A stretch of 64,000 bases of DNA. Source: Nocardia sp. BMG51109. Lineage in GTDB: Bacteria; Actinomycetota; Actinomycetes; Mycobacteriales; Mycobacteriaceae. A program made the position numbers and the translations under genes. Below the pieces are notes generated by a model. The model searched no databases and had not been told where the DNA came from. It saw nothing but the letters and a program-made list of their open reading frames with translations. Location of the stretch: the NCBI RefSeq assembly GCF_000526215.1, contig NZ_JAFQ01000004.1, forward strand, positions 1,612,001 through 1,676,000, written 5' to 3'. Positions 27,781 to 38,430 of the stretch are shown piece after piece; positions within the stretch are counted from its first letter, which is position 1; each line of letters begins with the position of its first letter.

Positions 27781-28692
27781 TCAGACCCGTACCGAGACGA
27801 TCTGATCGGCGACGACCTCGCCGACCCGGGTGGCGGCGGCGGTCATGATGTCGAGGTTGCCGGCGTAGGGCGGCAGGAAGTCGCCCGCACCCTCCACCTC
27901 CACGAACACCGAAACCTTCGCCATCCCACCGGAAACCACCGACGGCTCGTCGAACTGCGGGTCGTTGAGCAGCCGGTAGCCCGGCACGTACTGCTGGATG
28001 TCGGCGACCATGCGGTGGATCGACTCGGCGATCGCGGCGGTGTCGGCATCCTCCGGAATCGCGCAGAAGATGGTGTCGCGCATGATCATCGGCGGTTCGG
28101 CCGGGTTGAGGATGATGATCGCCTTGCCGCGCTGGGCACCGCCGATGGTCTCCACACCCTTGCTGGTGGTCTTGGTGAACTCGTCGATGTTGGCGCGCGT
28201 CCCGGGACCGGCCGACACCGACGACACCGACGCGACGATCTCCGCGTAGGGCACGTCGACGACCCGCGAGACGGCCGCGACGATCGGAATCGTCGCCTGC
28301 CCACCGCAAGTGATCATATTCACGTTCGGCGTATTCAGGTTGTCGCTCAGGTTCACCGGGGGCACCACGGCGGGACCCACGGCCGCCGGGGTCAGGTCGA
28401 TGGCCCGAATGCCCGCCGCCTCGTACTTCGGTGCATACTCCCGGTGCACGTACGCGGACGTGGCCTCGAACAGCAGCTCCGGCTTCTCCGGCAGCGCCAG
28501 CAGCCGGTCGGCGCCCTCGTGCGAGGTCTCCAGGCCCAGCTCGCGGGCGCGCTTCAAACCCTCACTGTCCGGGTCGATCCCGATCATCCAGCGCGGCTCG
28601 ATCTTCTCCGAGCGCAGCAGCTTGTAGAGCAGGTCGGTGCTGATGTTGCCCGAGCCCACAATCGCTGCGGCAACCTTTCCCTTCGCGGCCAT
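27781..28692 (-). CDS. hsaG: Acylating propanal dehydrogenase HsaG
   Basis: 303 residues with NAD-binding loop [16 protein letters not shown] and catalytic cysteine in [12 protein letters not shown]. It oxidises propanal with CoA and NAD to propionyl-CoA. It forms a channelling complex with HsaF. TAGGAG lies upstream of the ATG, and only 8 bp separate it from hsaE. Orthologue of Rv3535c. Confidence 0.95.
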   Translation of the reverse strand: MAAKGKVAAAIVGSGNISTDLLYKLLRSEKIEPRWMIGIDPDSEGLKRARELGLETSHEGADRLLALPEKPELLFEATSAYVHREYAPKYEAAGIRAIDLTPAAVGPAVVPPVNLSDNLNTPNVNMITCGGQATIPIVAAVSRVVDVPYAEIVASVSSVSAGPGTRANIDEFTKTTSKGVETIGGAQRGKAIIILNPAEPPMIMRDTIFCAIPEDADTAAIAESIHRMVADIQQYVPGYRLLNDPQFDEPSVVSGGMAKVSVFVEVEGAGDFLPPYAGNLDIMTAAATRVGEVVADQIVSVRV

Positions 28693-28700
28693 GAAGACTC

Positions 28701-29486
28701 CTAGCTGAAATTCAAACGGACAGAACCGAGTCCGGCGAACTCGGCGTGAAAGGCATCACCCGGACGGGCGTCGATGGCGCGGGTACAGGAGCCGGGCAGC
28801 ACGATGTCGCCGGCCTTCAACCGCACCCCGAACGAGGCGACCTTGCGGGCCAGCCACGCCACCGCGATGGTCGGATCGCCGAGCACCGCATCGCTGCGCC
28901 CCTCGGCCACGACCTCACCGCTGCGGGTCAGCCGGGCGTCGATGTTCTTGATGTCCAGCAGCTTCGGGTCCACCCGCTCCGGCCCGAGCACCCAGCCCGC
29001 CGACGACGCGTTGTCGGCGATGGTGTCGCACAGCGCGATCTTCCATTCCTTGATGCGGGTATCGATCAGCTCGATCGCGGGCGCATAGGCGACGGTCGCG
29101 TCCAGCACATCGGCCTCGGTGCACTCCTCGCCCGGCAGATCCTTGCCGAGCACGAAGCCGACCTCCACCTCCACCCGCGGGTACAGGTACCGGGTGGTAT
29201 CCACCGGCACGTCCTCGAAGACCTGCATCTCCGCCAGCAGATGGCCGTAGTCGGGCTCGTCCACGCCCATCATCTGCTGCATCGCCTTCGACGACAGCCC
29301 CACCTTGTGGCCGACGACCTTCGCGCCGCCCTCGAGCCGCTGCCGGATGTTGATCAGCTGGATCTCGTAGGCGTCGACCACATCGATCTCGGCATGCCGT
29401 GCGACCAGCGGGTCGATCGGCACCCGGTCGCGCTCGGCGACCGCGAGCTCCTTGGCGAGTTCACTCCGTACCGCGTCGGACAGCAC
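28701..29486 (-). CDS. hsaE: 2-hydroxyhexa-2,4-dienoate hydratase HsaE
   Basis: 261 residues, the length of Rv3536c. The fumarylacetoacetate-hydrolase-like fold shows [23 protein letters not shown] and the acidic pair in [11 protein letters not shown]. It hydrates the dienoate released by HsaD. The GTG at 29486 is chosen because GGAAGGA is 7 nt upstream. First gene of the hsaEGF operon and divergent from kstD. Confidence 0.93.
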   Translation of the reverse strand: MLSDAVRSELAKELAVAERDRVPIDPLVARHAEIDVVDAYEIQLINIRQRLEGGAKVVGHKVGLSSKAMQQMMGVDEPDYGHLLAEMQVFEDVPVDTTRYLYPRVEVEVGFVLGKDLPGEECTEADVLDATVAYAPAIELIDTRIKEWKIALCDTIADNASSAGWVLGPERVDPKLLDIKNIDARLTRSGEVVAEGRSDAVLGDPTIAVAWLARKVASFGVRLKAGDIVLPGSCTRAIDARPGDAFHAEFAGLGSVRLNFS

Positions 29487-29532
29487 GCTTGTTCCTTCCA
29501 CTGGGGCCCCGGTCGGCAAGAGGACCACAAAC

Positions 29533-29546
29533 TGAAACGAGTTTTC
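29533..29546. promoter_or_regulatory. Probable second KstR site, hsaE side
   Basis: TGAAACGAGTTTTC matches TnnAACnnGTTnnA except for the last base. It lies 47 bp upstream of the hsaE start. Confidence 0.55.
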
Positions 29547-29610
29547 CTGGGAAAACCGGCGCCAGTCGAGCCTTCTGCCAGACCAATATAGACCGAACCT
29601 GTACTGATTC

Positions 29611-29624
29611 TATAACGTGTTCTA
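29611..29624. promoter_or_regulatory. KstR operator upstream of kstD
   Basis: TATAACGTGTTCTA is a full match to TnnAACnnGTTnnA. It ends one base before the kstD ATG, so the repressor would cover the transcription start and the mRNA must be nearly leaderless. Confidence 0.9.
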
Positions 29625-29625
29625 C

Positions 29626-31329
29626 ATGACTGATCGGGATTACGACGTGGTGGTGGTCGGCAGTGGTGCCGCCGGGATGACCGCCGCGCTCACCGCCGCC
29701 CACCACGGGCTGCGCGCGGTGATCATCGAAAAGGCCGCTCACTACGGCGGGTCCACGGCGCGCTCCGGCGGCGGCGTGTGGATTCCCGGGAACAAGGCGC
29801 TGAAGGCGTCGGGACGGCCCGACGACCGCGAGGAGGCGCGCCGCTACCTGCACAGCATCATCGGCGACGTGGTGCCCAAGGAGCGGATCGACACCTATAT
29901 CGACCGCGGCGCCGAGGCCCTGGACTTCGTCCTCGATCACACGCCGCTGAAGCTGAAGTGGGTGCCGGGATACTCCGACTACTACCCGGAGGCCCCGGGC
30001 GGGCTCGGCGCGGGCCGCTCCTGCGAGCCCAAGCCGTTCGACGCCAAGGTCCTCGGCGAGGAGCGGTTCAAGCTGGAACCGCCGTACTCCAAGGCCCCGC
30101 TCAACGTCGTGATCATGCAGGCCGACTTCGTCCGGTTGAACCTGATCCGCCGCCATCCCAAGGGCATGCTGCGGGCCATGCGCGTCGGCGCGCGCACCTA
30201 CTGGGCCAAGTTCACCGGCAAGCACATCCTGGGCATGGGCCAGGCCATCGCCGCCGCCATGCGCAAGGGGCTGCTGGACGCGAACGTGCCGCTGCTGCTG
30301 AATACGCCGATGACCAAGCTGGTCATCGAGAACGGCGTCGTCACCGGCGTCGAGGCCCAGGAGCACGGCAAGCCCGTCACCTTCACCGCGCGCCACGGCG
30401 TGGTGCTGGCCAGCGGCGGTTTCGAGCACAACGCCGAGATGCGCACCAAGTACCAGCGCCAGCCCATCACGACCGAGTGGACCACCGGCGCGGCCGCCAA
30501 CACCGGCGACGGCATCGTCGCGGGCATGGAGGCCGGCGGCGCCGTCGGGTTCATGGAGGACGCCTGGTGGGGGCCGACCATCTTCAAGGGCCCCGGCCGG
30601 CCGTGGTTCGCGCTGGCCGAGCGGAATCTGCCCGGTGCGATCATGGTCAACGCCGACGGGAAGCGATTCGGGAATGAGTCCGCTCCTTACGTCGAGGCCG
30701 TGCACACCATGTACGGCGGCGAGTACGGGCAGGGCGAGGGCCCGGGTGAGAACCTCCCCACCTGGCTGGTGTTCGACCAGCGCTACCGCAATCGGTACCT
30801 GTTCGCCGCGCTCCAGCCCGGCCAGCGCTTTCCGTCCCGGTGGATGGAAGACGACAACATCGTCAAGGCCGACAGTATCGAGGAACTGGCCGGTAGGATA
30901 GGCGTTCCCGCGGACAATCTGGCCGCCACCATCACCCGGTTCAACACCTTCGCCGACAAGGGCACCGACGAGGACTTCGGCCGCGGCAACAGCCACTACG
31001 ACCGGTACTACGGCGATCCGACGGTGAAGCCCAATCCGTGCCTGGCCGCGCTGGTGCAGGGGCCGTACTATGCGGCCAAGATGGTGCCCGGCGACCTCGG
31101 TACCAAGGGCGGCCTGGTCGCCGATACCGCCGGCCGGGTGCTGCGCGAGGACGGTTCGGCGATCGAGGGCCTGTACGCCTCCGGCAACTGCTCGACCCCG
31201 GTCATGGGCCACACCTACGCCGGACCCGGCGCGACCATCGGCCCGGCACTCGCCTTCGGCTACCTGGCGGTGCTGGATATCGTCGAGCGCTCGCGGCAGG
31301 CGGCGGCCGGTCAGACGGCGGGCAAGTAG
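29626..31329 (+). CDS. kstD: 3-ketosteroid delta-1-dehydrogenase KstD
   Basis: 567 residues. FAD binding is shown by VVVVGSGAAGMTAALTAA at the N-terminus and the closing NCSTPVMGHTYAGPGATIGPA. YGGSTARSGGGVWIPGN is characteristic of the family. It introduces the 1,2 double bond into ring A of 3-ketosteroids. The ATG at 29626 is used because an upstream GTG (29617) lies in the KstR operator. Orthologue of Rv3537. Confidence 0.95.
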   Translation: MTDRDYDVVVVGSGAAGMTAALTAAHHGLRAVIIEKAAHYGGSTARSGGGVWIPGNKALKASGRPDDREEARRYLHSIIGDVVPKERIDTYIDRGAEALDFVLDHTPLKLKWVPGYSDYYPEAPGGLGAGRSCEPKPFDAKVLGEERFKLEPPYSKAPLNVVIMQADFVRLNLIRRHPKGMLRAMRVGARTYWAKFTGKHILGMGQAIAAAMRKGLLDANVPLLLNTPMTKLVIENGVVTGVEAQEHGKPVTFTARHGVVLASGGFEHNAEMRTKYQRQPITTEWTTGAAANTGDGIVAGMEAGGAVGFMEDAWWGPTIFKGPGRPWFALAERNLPGAIMVNADGKRFGNESAPYVEAVHTMYGGEYGQGEGPGENLPTWLVFDQRYRNRYLFAALQPGQRFPSRWMEDDNIVKADSIEELAGRIGVPADNLAATITRFNTFADKGTDEDFGRGNSHYDRYYGDPTVKPNPCLAALVQGPYYAAKMVPGDLGTKGGLVADTAGRVLREDGSAIEGLYASGNCSTPVMGHTYAGPGATIGPALAFGYLAVLDIVERSRQAAAGQTAGK

Positions 31330-31382
31330 CAGAACCTACTCGGCGCCCGGCTCGGTGGCGCATCGAGGGATTGAGGAGAACA

Positions 31383-32246
31383 ATGCCGATCGATCCGAAA
31401 GTCGCACTCGGAGCGGCGCTTCCGACGCTGGAGTTCGCGTGGACGCCGTCGGACGTGCAGCTCTATCACCTGGGCCTGGGTGCGGGTGCCCGGTGGACCG
31501 ATCCCGGTGAGCTGCGCTATCTCGACGACCAGGCGCCGCAGGTGCTGCCGACGTTCGCGACCGTCGCGCACTCACTGCGGGAGACCGAACCGCCGAAGGT
31601 GAGTTACCCGGGCGTGGAGATCGAGCTGTCGAAGGTGGTGCACGGCAGCCAGGAGATCGTGGTGCACCAGCCGATCCCGGCCACCGGCAAGGCCACCAGC
31701 TCGGGCCGGATCAGTGAGGTCTGGGACAAGGGGTCGGCCGCGGTGATCATGCGGGAGACCACGGTCACCGGCTCGGACGGTGACCCGCTGTGGACGGAAC
31801 GCTCGTCCATCTTCGCCAAGGGCGAGGGCGGGTTCGGCGGCGAGCGCGGACCCAGCAGCAAGTCCGAACTGCCGGGCCGGGCACCGGATTTCGACGTCGC
31901 CACGCCGACACTGCCGCAGCAGGCGCTGCTGTATCGCATGCTGGGTGACCGCAATCCGCTGCATTCGGATCCGCAATTCGCCCGCGACGCAGGGTTTCCC
32001 CACCCGATCCTGCACGGCCTGTGCAGCTACGGTCTGGTCTGCAAGGCTGCCACCGACACCGTGCTGAATTCGGATGCCGGGCGGGTCACCGGTTTCCGGG
32101 CGCGCTTCGCCGGGGTGCTCTACCCCGGGGAAACAATTCGCTCGCGAATCTGGTTGGAAGGTAATGAGCTGACCATCGCCGCGACCGCCGTCGAACGCGA
32201 GGATGCCCCGGTTCTGGGCGACGTGAAGCTCACCTTCACCGCCTGA
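31383..32246 (+). CDS. MaoC-type 2-enoyl-CoA hydratase (Rv3538-like)
   Basis: 287 residues with a two-part hot-dog fold. The hydratase motif is in YRMLGDRNPLHSDPQFARDAGFPHPILHG. The position after kstD matches Rv3538, an enoyl-CoA hydratase resembling the hydratase part of peroxisomal multifunctional enzymes and proposed for side-chain beta-oxidation. GAGGAG precedes the ATG. Probably cotranscribed with kstD. Confidence 0.88.
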   Translation: MPIDPKVALGAALPTLEFAWTPSDVQLYHLGLGAGARWTDPGELRYLDDQAPQVLPTFATVAHSLRETEPPKVSYPGVEIELSKVVHGSQEIVVHQPIPATGKATSSGRISEVWDKGSAAVIMRETTVTGSDGDPLWTERSSIFAKGEGGFGGERGPSSKSELPGRAPDFDVATPTLPQQALLYRMLGDRNPLHSDPQFARDAGFPHPILHGLCSYGLVCKAATDTVLNSDAGRVTGFRARFAGVLYPGETIRSRIWLEGNELTIAATAVEREDAPVLGDVKLTFTA

Positions 32247-32272
32247 GAGCCCACCGCCGGAAACCCCCGAAC

Positions 32273-32316
32273 TCCGTCACCCCGGCGCCTGGAATCACTC
32301 CCGCCGGGGTGACGGA
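32273..32316. terminator. Strong terminator after the kstD operon
   Basis: TCCGTCACCCCGGCG and CGCCGGGGTGACGGA form a perfect 15-bp stem around a 14-nt loop. It sits between converging transcripts and may work both ways. Confidence 0.8.
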
Positions 32317-32323
32317 ACACCAG

Positions 32324-32407
32324 CTAGTCGGCGTCCGGGAAACCATTCGCGAACAGGATCGCGATGGCGACGGAGCAGAGCACGGCAACGACCGGAATAA
32401 TCCACAT
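32324..32407 (-). CDS. Possible 27-residue membrane microprotein
   Basis: The frame reads MWIIPVVAVLCSVAIAIL followed by FANGFPDAD: one hydrophobic helix and a short polar acidic tail. GGAGGG lies immediately before the ATG, closer than ideal, so initiation is uncertain. It follows the MoxR operon on the same strand and ends near the terminator stem-loop at 32273-32316. The composition is typical of a single-pass microprotein, but the frame is short enough to be chance. Confidence 0.35.
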   Translation of the reverse strand: MWIIPVVAVLCSVAIAILFANGFPDAD

Positions 32408-32477
32408 CCCTCCGACACTACAAGCCGTAGTACTTAGCGAGGGTCACGGAAGCCGGTCATGTGGCCAGTCCCACACA

Positions 32478-32951
32478 TCACCGCCCGGCCGCGGCGTCAT
32501 TCGATGCGGCCGGCTCGTCGTCGGCGGACGCCCGGTCGTTCATCAGACCGTGAATGACCAGCGCATAGAGCAGGATCACCACGATCGGAGCGGCCAGCGG
32601 GGCCCAGGCCAGCTGCTGGGGAACGAATGCGGCCGCGACGGCGGCGACCGCGAAGACCAGCGCGCCGGTGACCGACGGCAGCGTCGTCGGCACGACGCCG
32701 CTCGGAGCGTGCACCGTGGCCGTATTGAGCAGATAGGTCGTCGCCACCAGCCCCGTGGCCGCCGCGGCCGGGGCGCCGGTGTCGTCCCAGGCGAGCGCGG
32801 CGAGGGCCACGAACACCGCCGCGACCGCGCACACCCGCCGGCGCCAGCCCGCCACCACCAGCACCACCGCGGGAATCGCCGCCCACGGCAGCACGATCGC
32901 CACGGCCACGGTCAGCAGCAGCCCGGACAGTACGGCGAGAAATCGGGTCAT
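32478..32951 (-). CDS. Small multi-pass membrane protein of the MoxR operon
   Basis: 157 residues with about four to five hydrophobic helices (FLAVLSGLLLTVAVAIVLPWA at the start; APIVVILLYALVIHGL near the end) and a charged C-terminal tail. Its ATG overlaps the DUF58 gene stop (ATGA). Size and position match Rv3162c beside moxR3. Function unknown. Confidence 0.8.
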   Translation of the reverse strand: MTRFLAVLSGLLLTVAVAIVLPWAAIPAVVLVVAGWRRRVCAVAAVFVALAALAWDDTGAPAAAATGLVATTYLLNTATVHAPSGVVPTTLPSVTGALVFAVAAVAAAFVPQQLAWAPLAAPIVVILLYALVIHGLMNDRASADDEPAASNDAAAGR

Positions 32952-34218
32952 CGCCGCACCCGCACCAATCGCCGCTGTTCCGGCAGCAGCCGCATGATCT
33001 GGTCCAGCCGGGTGTCCTCGGACCAGGCCACGATGTCGACGCCGACGGTGCCCATATCGCGATACATCGACGCCCGCTCCAGCTGCCACATCCGCGCCAG
33101 CGTGGGCTCGAGCTGTTCGCGGAACGGGGTGCCGCGCAGTACATCCACCACCACGACGACGTGCCCGCGCTTGCGCAGGTCGATCAGGGCCAGCGCGAAC
33201 TGGGTGTCCAGCAGCGTCGAGAACGCCACCACGATCGCGCCCAGTGGGACGGCCGCGTACGGGGCGAGCGTGCCGGAGGTCGGGATGTGCTCGTCGCCGA
33301 CCTCGAGCACCGTGTCGACGATGCGATAGAACTGGCGGCGGCCGATATCGGGGCGCAACCAACGCGGGGCCCGTCCCAGGCACACCACCGCCGTGCGGTC
33401 GCCGGCCTGCAGCGCCGACTGGGCGACCTGCGCCGCGCCGCGCACCGACAGTTCCAGCGAATCCGTCGCCGGTCCGGGTGCCTGGAGCGAATTATCCACG
33501 AGCACAACGACATCGGCGGCTCGATTGGTGAGCCGCTCGGTGACGTAGAGCCGGCCGCGGCGCGCGCTCACCGGCCAGTTCACCGTGCGCAGCTGATCGC
33601 CGGGCGCGTAGGCGCGAATGTCGGCGTACTCCACGCCCGGACCGTGCCGGCGGGTCAGGTGGGTGCCGATGCGTTCGGGATAATCGGTGCGCGGCAATCG
33701 GATTCGCTGCGGATCGGCGATCGGGTACACGTATACCTCGCCCGCCGGCAGCGATGCCGAGGCGACGCTCAGCCCGGCCGGACTGAGTGCGGTGACGCGC
33801 ACGGTCATCGGGTAGCGGCCCCAGCGCCCGGTGGACAGCGCCAGCCGCAGACCGGCGGGCGCCGGACCGGAATCCACGGATTGTTCGACCCGCACGTCGA
33901 TCCCGCTGCTGTCCTCGGGCCGGCAGCGCAGCAGCGCGTGCCCGTCCTCCACGAAGGCGGCGACACTCATCACCACCTCCTCGGACTCGAAGCAGCGCAG
34001 CGCGCCGGCCCCGTCGACCTGAATCCTGGTGCGCGACACCTGCCACGGCGCCGTCGCCAGCACACCGAGCATCGGCGCGGCGAACACGACCAGCTGCCAG
34101 CGGCCGAGCACCACCGCCAGCACCAGCGCCGGTACCGCGGCACCGGCGAGCATGAACACCAGCGGCGCGGGGCGCCACCGCAATTCGGTCTCGGCGACCG
34201 AGCTGGTATCGCGATGCC

Positions 34219-34222
<4 letters not shown>
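32948..34222 (-). CDS. DUF58 domain protein with N-terminal membrane anchor
   Basis: 424 residues. Two hydrophobic helices lie near residues 20-60 (PLVFMLAGAAVPALVLAVVL), followed by a DUF58 domain with GVEYADIRAYAPGDQLRTVNW and a von Willebrand A-like DNS motif (VVVLVDNSL). DUF58 proteins accompany MoxR ATPases and are thought to be remodelling partners or substrates. ATGA overlaps link it to moxR and to the next gene. Matches Rv3163c in length. Confidence 0.87.
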
Positions 34223-35202
<980 letters not shown>

Positions 35203-35213
35203 CTCTACCTTTT

Positions 35214-35741
35214 TCACATGGATTGCAGGCGGCGCAGAATCTCGTCCAGCGCCGCGCGGCCGGGAGCGCGGGTGGTCTGATCGCGCAGCGCCGAATTCGC
35301 CGGATCCACCCACCGCCACAGCTCTTCGCCGAACAGCAGCTTGCCCGCGGTCTCGGTGGCGCGGCGATTCTTGGCGGTCCGGTGCCCGCTGGACAGCTCG
35401 AACTCCTTGGCCAGCAAGGGGCGCAGGTGGCGGTCCCAATCGGCCCGCGAGCCGTCGGCGCGGTCGGCGACCATCTCGGCGCGGGCATGCCAGTTGCGCA
35501 GCGTCTCCGCCGGGCCGTTGTCTATCTCGTCGTCGGCGGGGTCCGCGCGTGGTTTCGGGCGGGACCGGTCGACCAGCGACCACAGCAGCAGGCCCAGCGC
35601 ACCCAGCACCGGCGCACCCGCCAGCACGAGCAGCACGTCGCGCTGATGACCGAGCCCGATCACCTCGATCAGCGCGACCACCGCGATCGCGCCGCCGACA
35701 ACGACCCAGCGCGACACCGTCACCGGAGTGGAATCGTTCAC
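35214..35741 (-). CDS. Membrane protein of the MoxR operon (Rv3165c-like)
   Basis: 175 residues. Two hydrophobic helices near the N-terminus (WVVVGGAIAVVALIEVIGL; VLLVLAGAPVLGALGLLLW) are followed by a charged soluble region of about 110 residues. The GTG overlaps the upstream stop (GTGA). No enzymatic motif is visible. Confidence 0.78.
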   Translation of the reverse strand: MNDSTPVTVSRWVVVGGAIAVVALIEVIGLGHQRDVLLVLAGAPVLGALGLLLWSLVDRSRPKPRADPADDEIDNGPAETLRNWHARAEMVADRADGSRADWDRHLRPLLAKEFELSSGHRTAKNRRATETAGKLLFGEELWRWVDPANSALRDQTTRAPGRAALDEILRRLQSM

Positions 35742-36679
35742 AGCCGCGCCCCCTGCAGGTCGTTCAGCACGATCCGCAACAGCTGCTCGGCCCGCATCCG
35801 TTGCCATTCCAGCATGGCGTGCGGGCTGAAGCGGGCCTCCTCGAACAGCGCCACCAGTTCGCGGGCGGACGCGTCGTGCAGGGCGCCGCGCTCGAAGGCG
35901 CGGGCCAGCACCTCGGACGAGGTGTCGGAGATCAGCGGCGCCACCTCGCGGGCCTGGGCGAGGCCGCGTTCCATGGCGCCGTAGCAGGCGATGATCGCGG
36001 TGCGGGCGTCCTGGCCCGAGGCGATCATCGCGGCCAGGCCCATCTCGGCCACCTGCGCCAGCGAGACCCCGGGATCCGCCGGAACATGGTCGGGCACAAC
36101 GGGTTGCGCTGCCGGGCGGGCGTGGGTGCCGACGGCGACGACGACCAAGCCGATGAGCGCCGTCGCGACCAACGCGGCCGCCGACACCGCGACGAGCGTC
36201 ATGGCGCCGTCGCCGAGTTCCGGCGTGCCGGAGAACGGCTTCGGCGTCGGCGGGGGCGTCTCCACCGGTGCCGTCGGCGTCGCACCGGCCGGCGGTTGCC
36301 GCACCTCGGTGCGGGATCCGCCCGTCACCAGGTACAACGCCCACGCGGCGGCCGCGAACAAGGCGATGACGGCCAGCAGGACCAGCAGAGCCAGGCCCAG
36401 TCGGCGCAACCGCCCCGGCTGCGGGCCGGCATCGCGGTCCTGATCCGGCAGCGACAGCGGGAGCCGGTGCTGGCTGGTGATCACGCCGGCCAGCAGGATC
36501 ACCACCGAAACCAGCGACAGCACCGGCATCAGGGCGACCGTGACCGCCGACGGCGGTGAAACCGCGCGCGGCCCACCCGTTCCCGGGATGTATCCGCGCA
36601 GCGTGACGACCGCGAGAACCAGCAGCGCGATCAGCCCGATCGCGCGCGGTATCGCCGCACCCACCACGCTCACGGACAT
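35738..36679 (-). CDS. DUF4129-type membrane protein, first gene of the MoxR operon
   Basis: 313 residues with about four membrane helices, a Pro/Thr-rich linker (PPPTPKPFSGTPELG) and a C-terminal soluble DUF4129-like domain (AIIACYGAMERGLAQ; ALHDASARELVALFEEARFSPH). DUF4129 often lies next to MoxR and DUF58 genes. Length and place match Rv3166c. Confidence 0.82.
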   Translation of the reverse strand: MSVSVVGAAIPRAIGLIALLVLAVVTLRGYIPGTGGPRAVSPPSAVTVALMPVLSLVSVVILLAGVITSQHRLPLSLPDQDRDAGPQPGRLRRLGLALLVLLAVIALFAAAAWALYLVTGGSRTEVRQPPAGATPTAPVETPPPTPKPFSGTPELGDGAMTLVAVSAAALVATALIGLVVVAVGTHARPAAQPVVPDHVPADPGVSLAQVAEMGLAAMIASGQDARTAIIACYGAMERGLAQAREVAPLISDTSSEVLARAFERGALHDASARELVALFEEARFSPHAMLEWQRMRAEQLLRIVLNDLQGARL

Positions 36680-37078
36680 CTCCCAGAAACTTCGGTACTG
36701 CTCGAGCAGCCCATATCGTTACATGCCGAATGGTTCGCCAGGAGGGAAATGGTGACACCCGGGGTACCGGAATTCCAGCCATAGGACCCGCAAATGATCA
36801 ATATCCGGAAAAACTGTGATCGTGCACAATTCGACTGCGCGGAAATACGTCTCCGGCACAACCGATCGGACGGGCCGGTAACCGAGGCGAACGGCCGGTT
36901 CGCCGCCTCGACATGCCTGTGCGGGACGGTACACGGCACCGGCTCGGCGGCCGTGCGGCCCCTACCGGAACCAGTCGCGCCTATTCTCCGGTGCACACGG
37001 GAAGCGTTCCCGATCGAATTCGAAATACTCGCGATTCGGACTCTCGGTAAAACCTGGGCGGATCGTTCCGGTCGTATT
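36680..37078. other. Intergenic region upstream of the MoxR operon
   Basis: About 400 bp of lower GC than its surroundings. Open frames exist on both strands but have irregular composition and no recognisable motif. It should contain the MoxR-operon promoter at its left end. With the VapC relic at its right, it is probably decayed sequence. Confidence 0.5.
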
Positions 37079-37255
37079 TCACGGAAAAGGGCCTGCGGCA
37101 GGCAGCCAGGGGTTCACGATCGGTACCCCGGTCGCCTCGAAATCCCCGGCATTCCTGGTCACCACGGTCATACCGTGCACCGGCGCCGTGGCCGCGATCA
37201 GGGCGTCGCGCACCGGCCGCACATCGGGGACGTGCGGCCGGTGGGGCGAAATCAA
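37079..37255 (-). pseudogene. Truncated VapC (PIN-domain toxin) relic
   Basis: Fifty-eight codons match the C-terminal half of VapC toxins: VRPVRDALIAATAPVHGMTV, then VTRNAGDFEATGVPIVNPW. Two of the four usual acidic residues (RDAL and GDF) remain; the N-terminal half and any antitoxin gene are absent. It overlaps the end of ltp2 by 4 bp. It cannot make an active toxin. Confidence 0.75.
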
Positions 37256-38430
37256 CCGGCGGTGAGGACCAGGCCCGAGGTCGGGACGCCGGTGCCCGCG
37301 GTGACGGCGATGCGTTCCAGGCCGTCGACCTGGTTCACCGAGGTGCCGCGGATCTGGCGGACGCCCTCGGCGATGCCGTTCATGCCGTGGATGTAGGCCT
37401 CGCCGAGCTGGCCGCCGTGGGTGTTCAGGGGCAGGCGGCCGCCCACCTCGATGGCGCCGTCGGCGATGAAGTCCCTGGCCTCGCCGCGCGGGCAGAAGCC
37501 GAGCTCCTCCAGCTGCATCAGCACGAACGGCGTGAAGTGGTCGTAGAGGATGGCCGCCTGCATATCCTCGGGGCGCAGGCCGCTCTGGGACCAGAGCTGA
37601 TCGCCGACCAGGCCCATCTCGGGCAGGCCCGTCATGGCGTCACGGTAGTAGCTCGTCATGACGTACTGGTCGGCACCGGAACCCTGTGCGGCGGCGGCGA
37701 TTACGGCTGGTTTACCCGGCAGGTCGCGGGCCCGTTCGACGCTCGTCACCACGATCGCCACGCCGCCGTCGGTCTCCTGGCAGCAGTCCAGCAGATGCAA
37801 CGGCTCCGCGATCCAGCGGGAGTTCTGGTGTTCCTCCAGGGTGATCGGCTTGCCGTAGAAGTGCGCCGCCGGATTCACCGCCGCGTGCTTGCGGTCGGCG
37901 ACCGCGATCCGGCCGAAATCCGCACTGGTGGCGCCGTATACGTGCATGTACCGGCGGGCCACCATCGCGACCTGCGCGGCCGGCGTGCCCAGGCCCTGCG
38001 GATAGGCCCAGGCGGCGTCGACGCCCGATGAGGTCGCCGCCGTCGCCAGATGCGTGGCGAACTGGCCGAACCGGTGCCCGGAGCGCTCGTTGAACGCCCG
38101 GTAGGCGACGACGACATCGGCCACACCGGTCGCGACGGCCATCGCCGCCTGCTGCACGGTCGCGCACGCCGCCCCGCCGCCGAACGGAATGTTGCTGAAG
38201 AACTTCAGATTCGGAATACCCGCCGCCCGGGCCACCGCGGCCTGGGTGTTGGTATCCATCGTGAAGGTGGTCAGCCCGTCGACATCCGCGGGCTTCAGCC
38301 CGGCGTCGTGCAGTGCGGCCGTGACCGCCTCCGCCGCCAGCCGCAGCTCGCTACGCCCGGACTCCTTGGAGAAGTCGGTGGCGCCGATGCCCGCGATCGC
38401 GGCCTTACCGCTCAGTCCCGAGTCAGTCAC
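37252..38430 (-). CDS. ltp2: Steroid side-chain retro-aldolase Ltp2
   Basis: 392 residues, thiolase-fold lipid-transfer-protein family: AIAGIGATDFSKESGRSELR at the start, GGGAACATVQQAAMAV, and a C-terminal LNTHGGQLGEAYIHGMNGI. Ltp2 (Rv3540c) works with the DUF35 part of ChsH2 to release propionyl-CoA and leave the 17-ketosteroid. The GTG start overlaps chsH1 by 8 bp. Last gene of the side-chain operon. Confidence 0.92.
   Translation of the reverse strand: MTDSGLSGKAAIAGIGATDFSKESGRSELRLAAEAVTAALHDAGLKPADVDGLTTFTMDTNTQAAVARAAGIPNLKFFSNIPFGGGAACATVQQAAMAVATGVADVVVAYRAFNERSGHRFGQFATHLATAATSSGVDAAWAYPQGLGTPAAQVAMVARRYMHVYGATSADFGRIAVADRKHAAVNPAAHFYGKPITLEEHQNSRWIAEPLHLLDCCQETDGGVAIVVTSVERARDLPGKPAVIAAAAQGSGADQYVMTSYYRDAMTGLPEMGLVGDQLWSQSGLRPEDMQAAILYDHFTPFVLMQLEELGFCPRGEARDFIADGAIEVGGRLPLNTHGGQLGEAYIHGMNGIAEGVRQIRGTSVNQVDGLERIAVTAGTGVPTSGLVLTAG

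Noticed and set aside
29617..29625. GTG start for kstD
   Set aside because: It lies inside the KstR operator; the ATG at 29626 gives the expected N-terminus.
36794..37396. 200-codon plus-strand frame in the gap before ltp2
   Set aside because: Irregular composition, no motif, and it runs antisense through the VapC relic and the end of ltp2.
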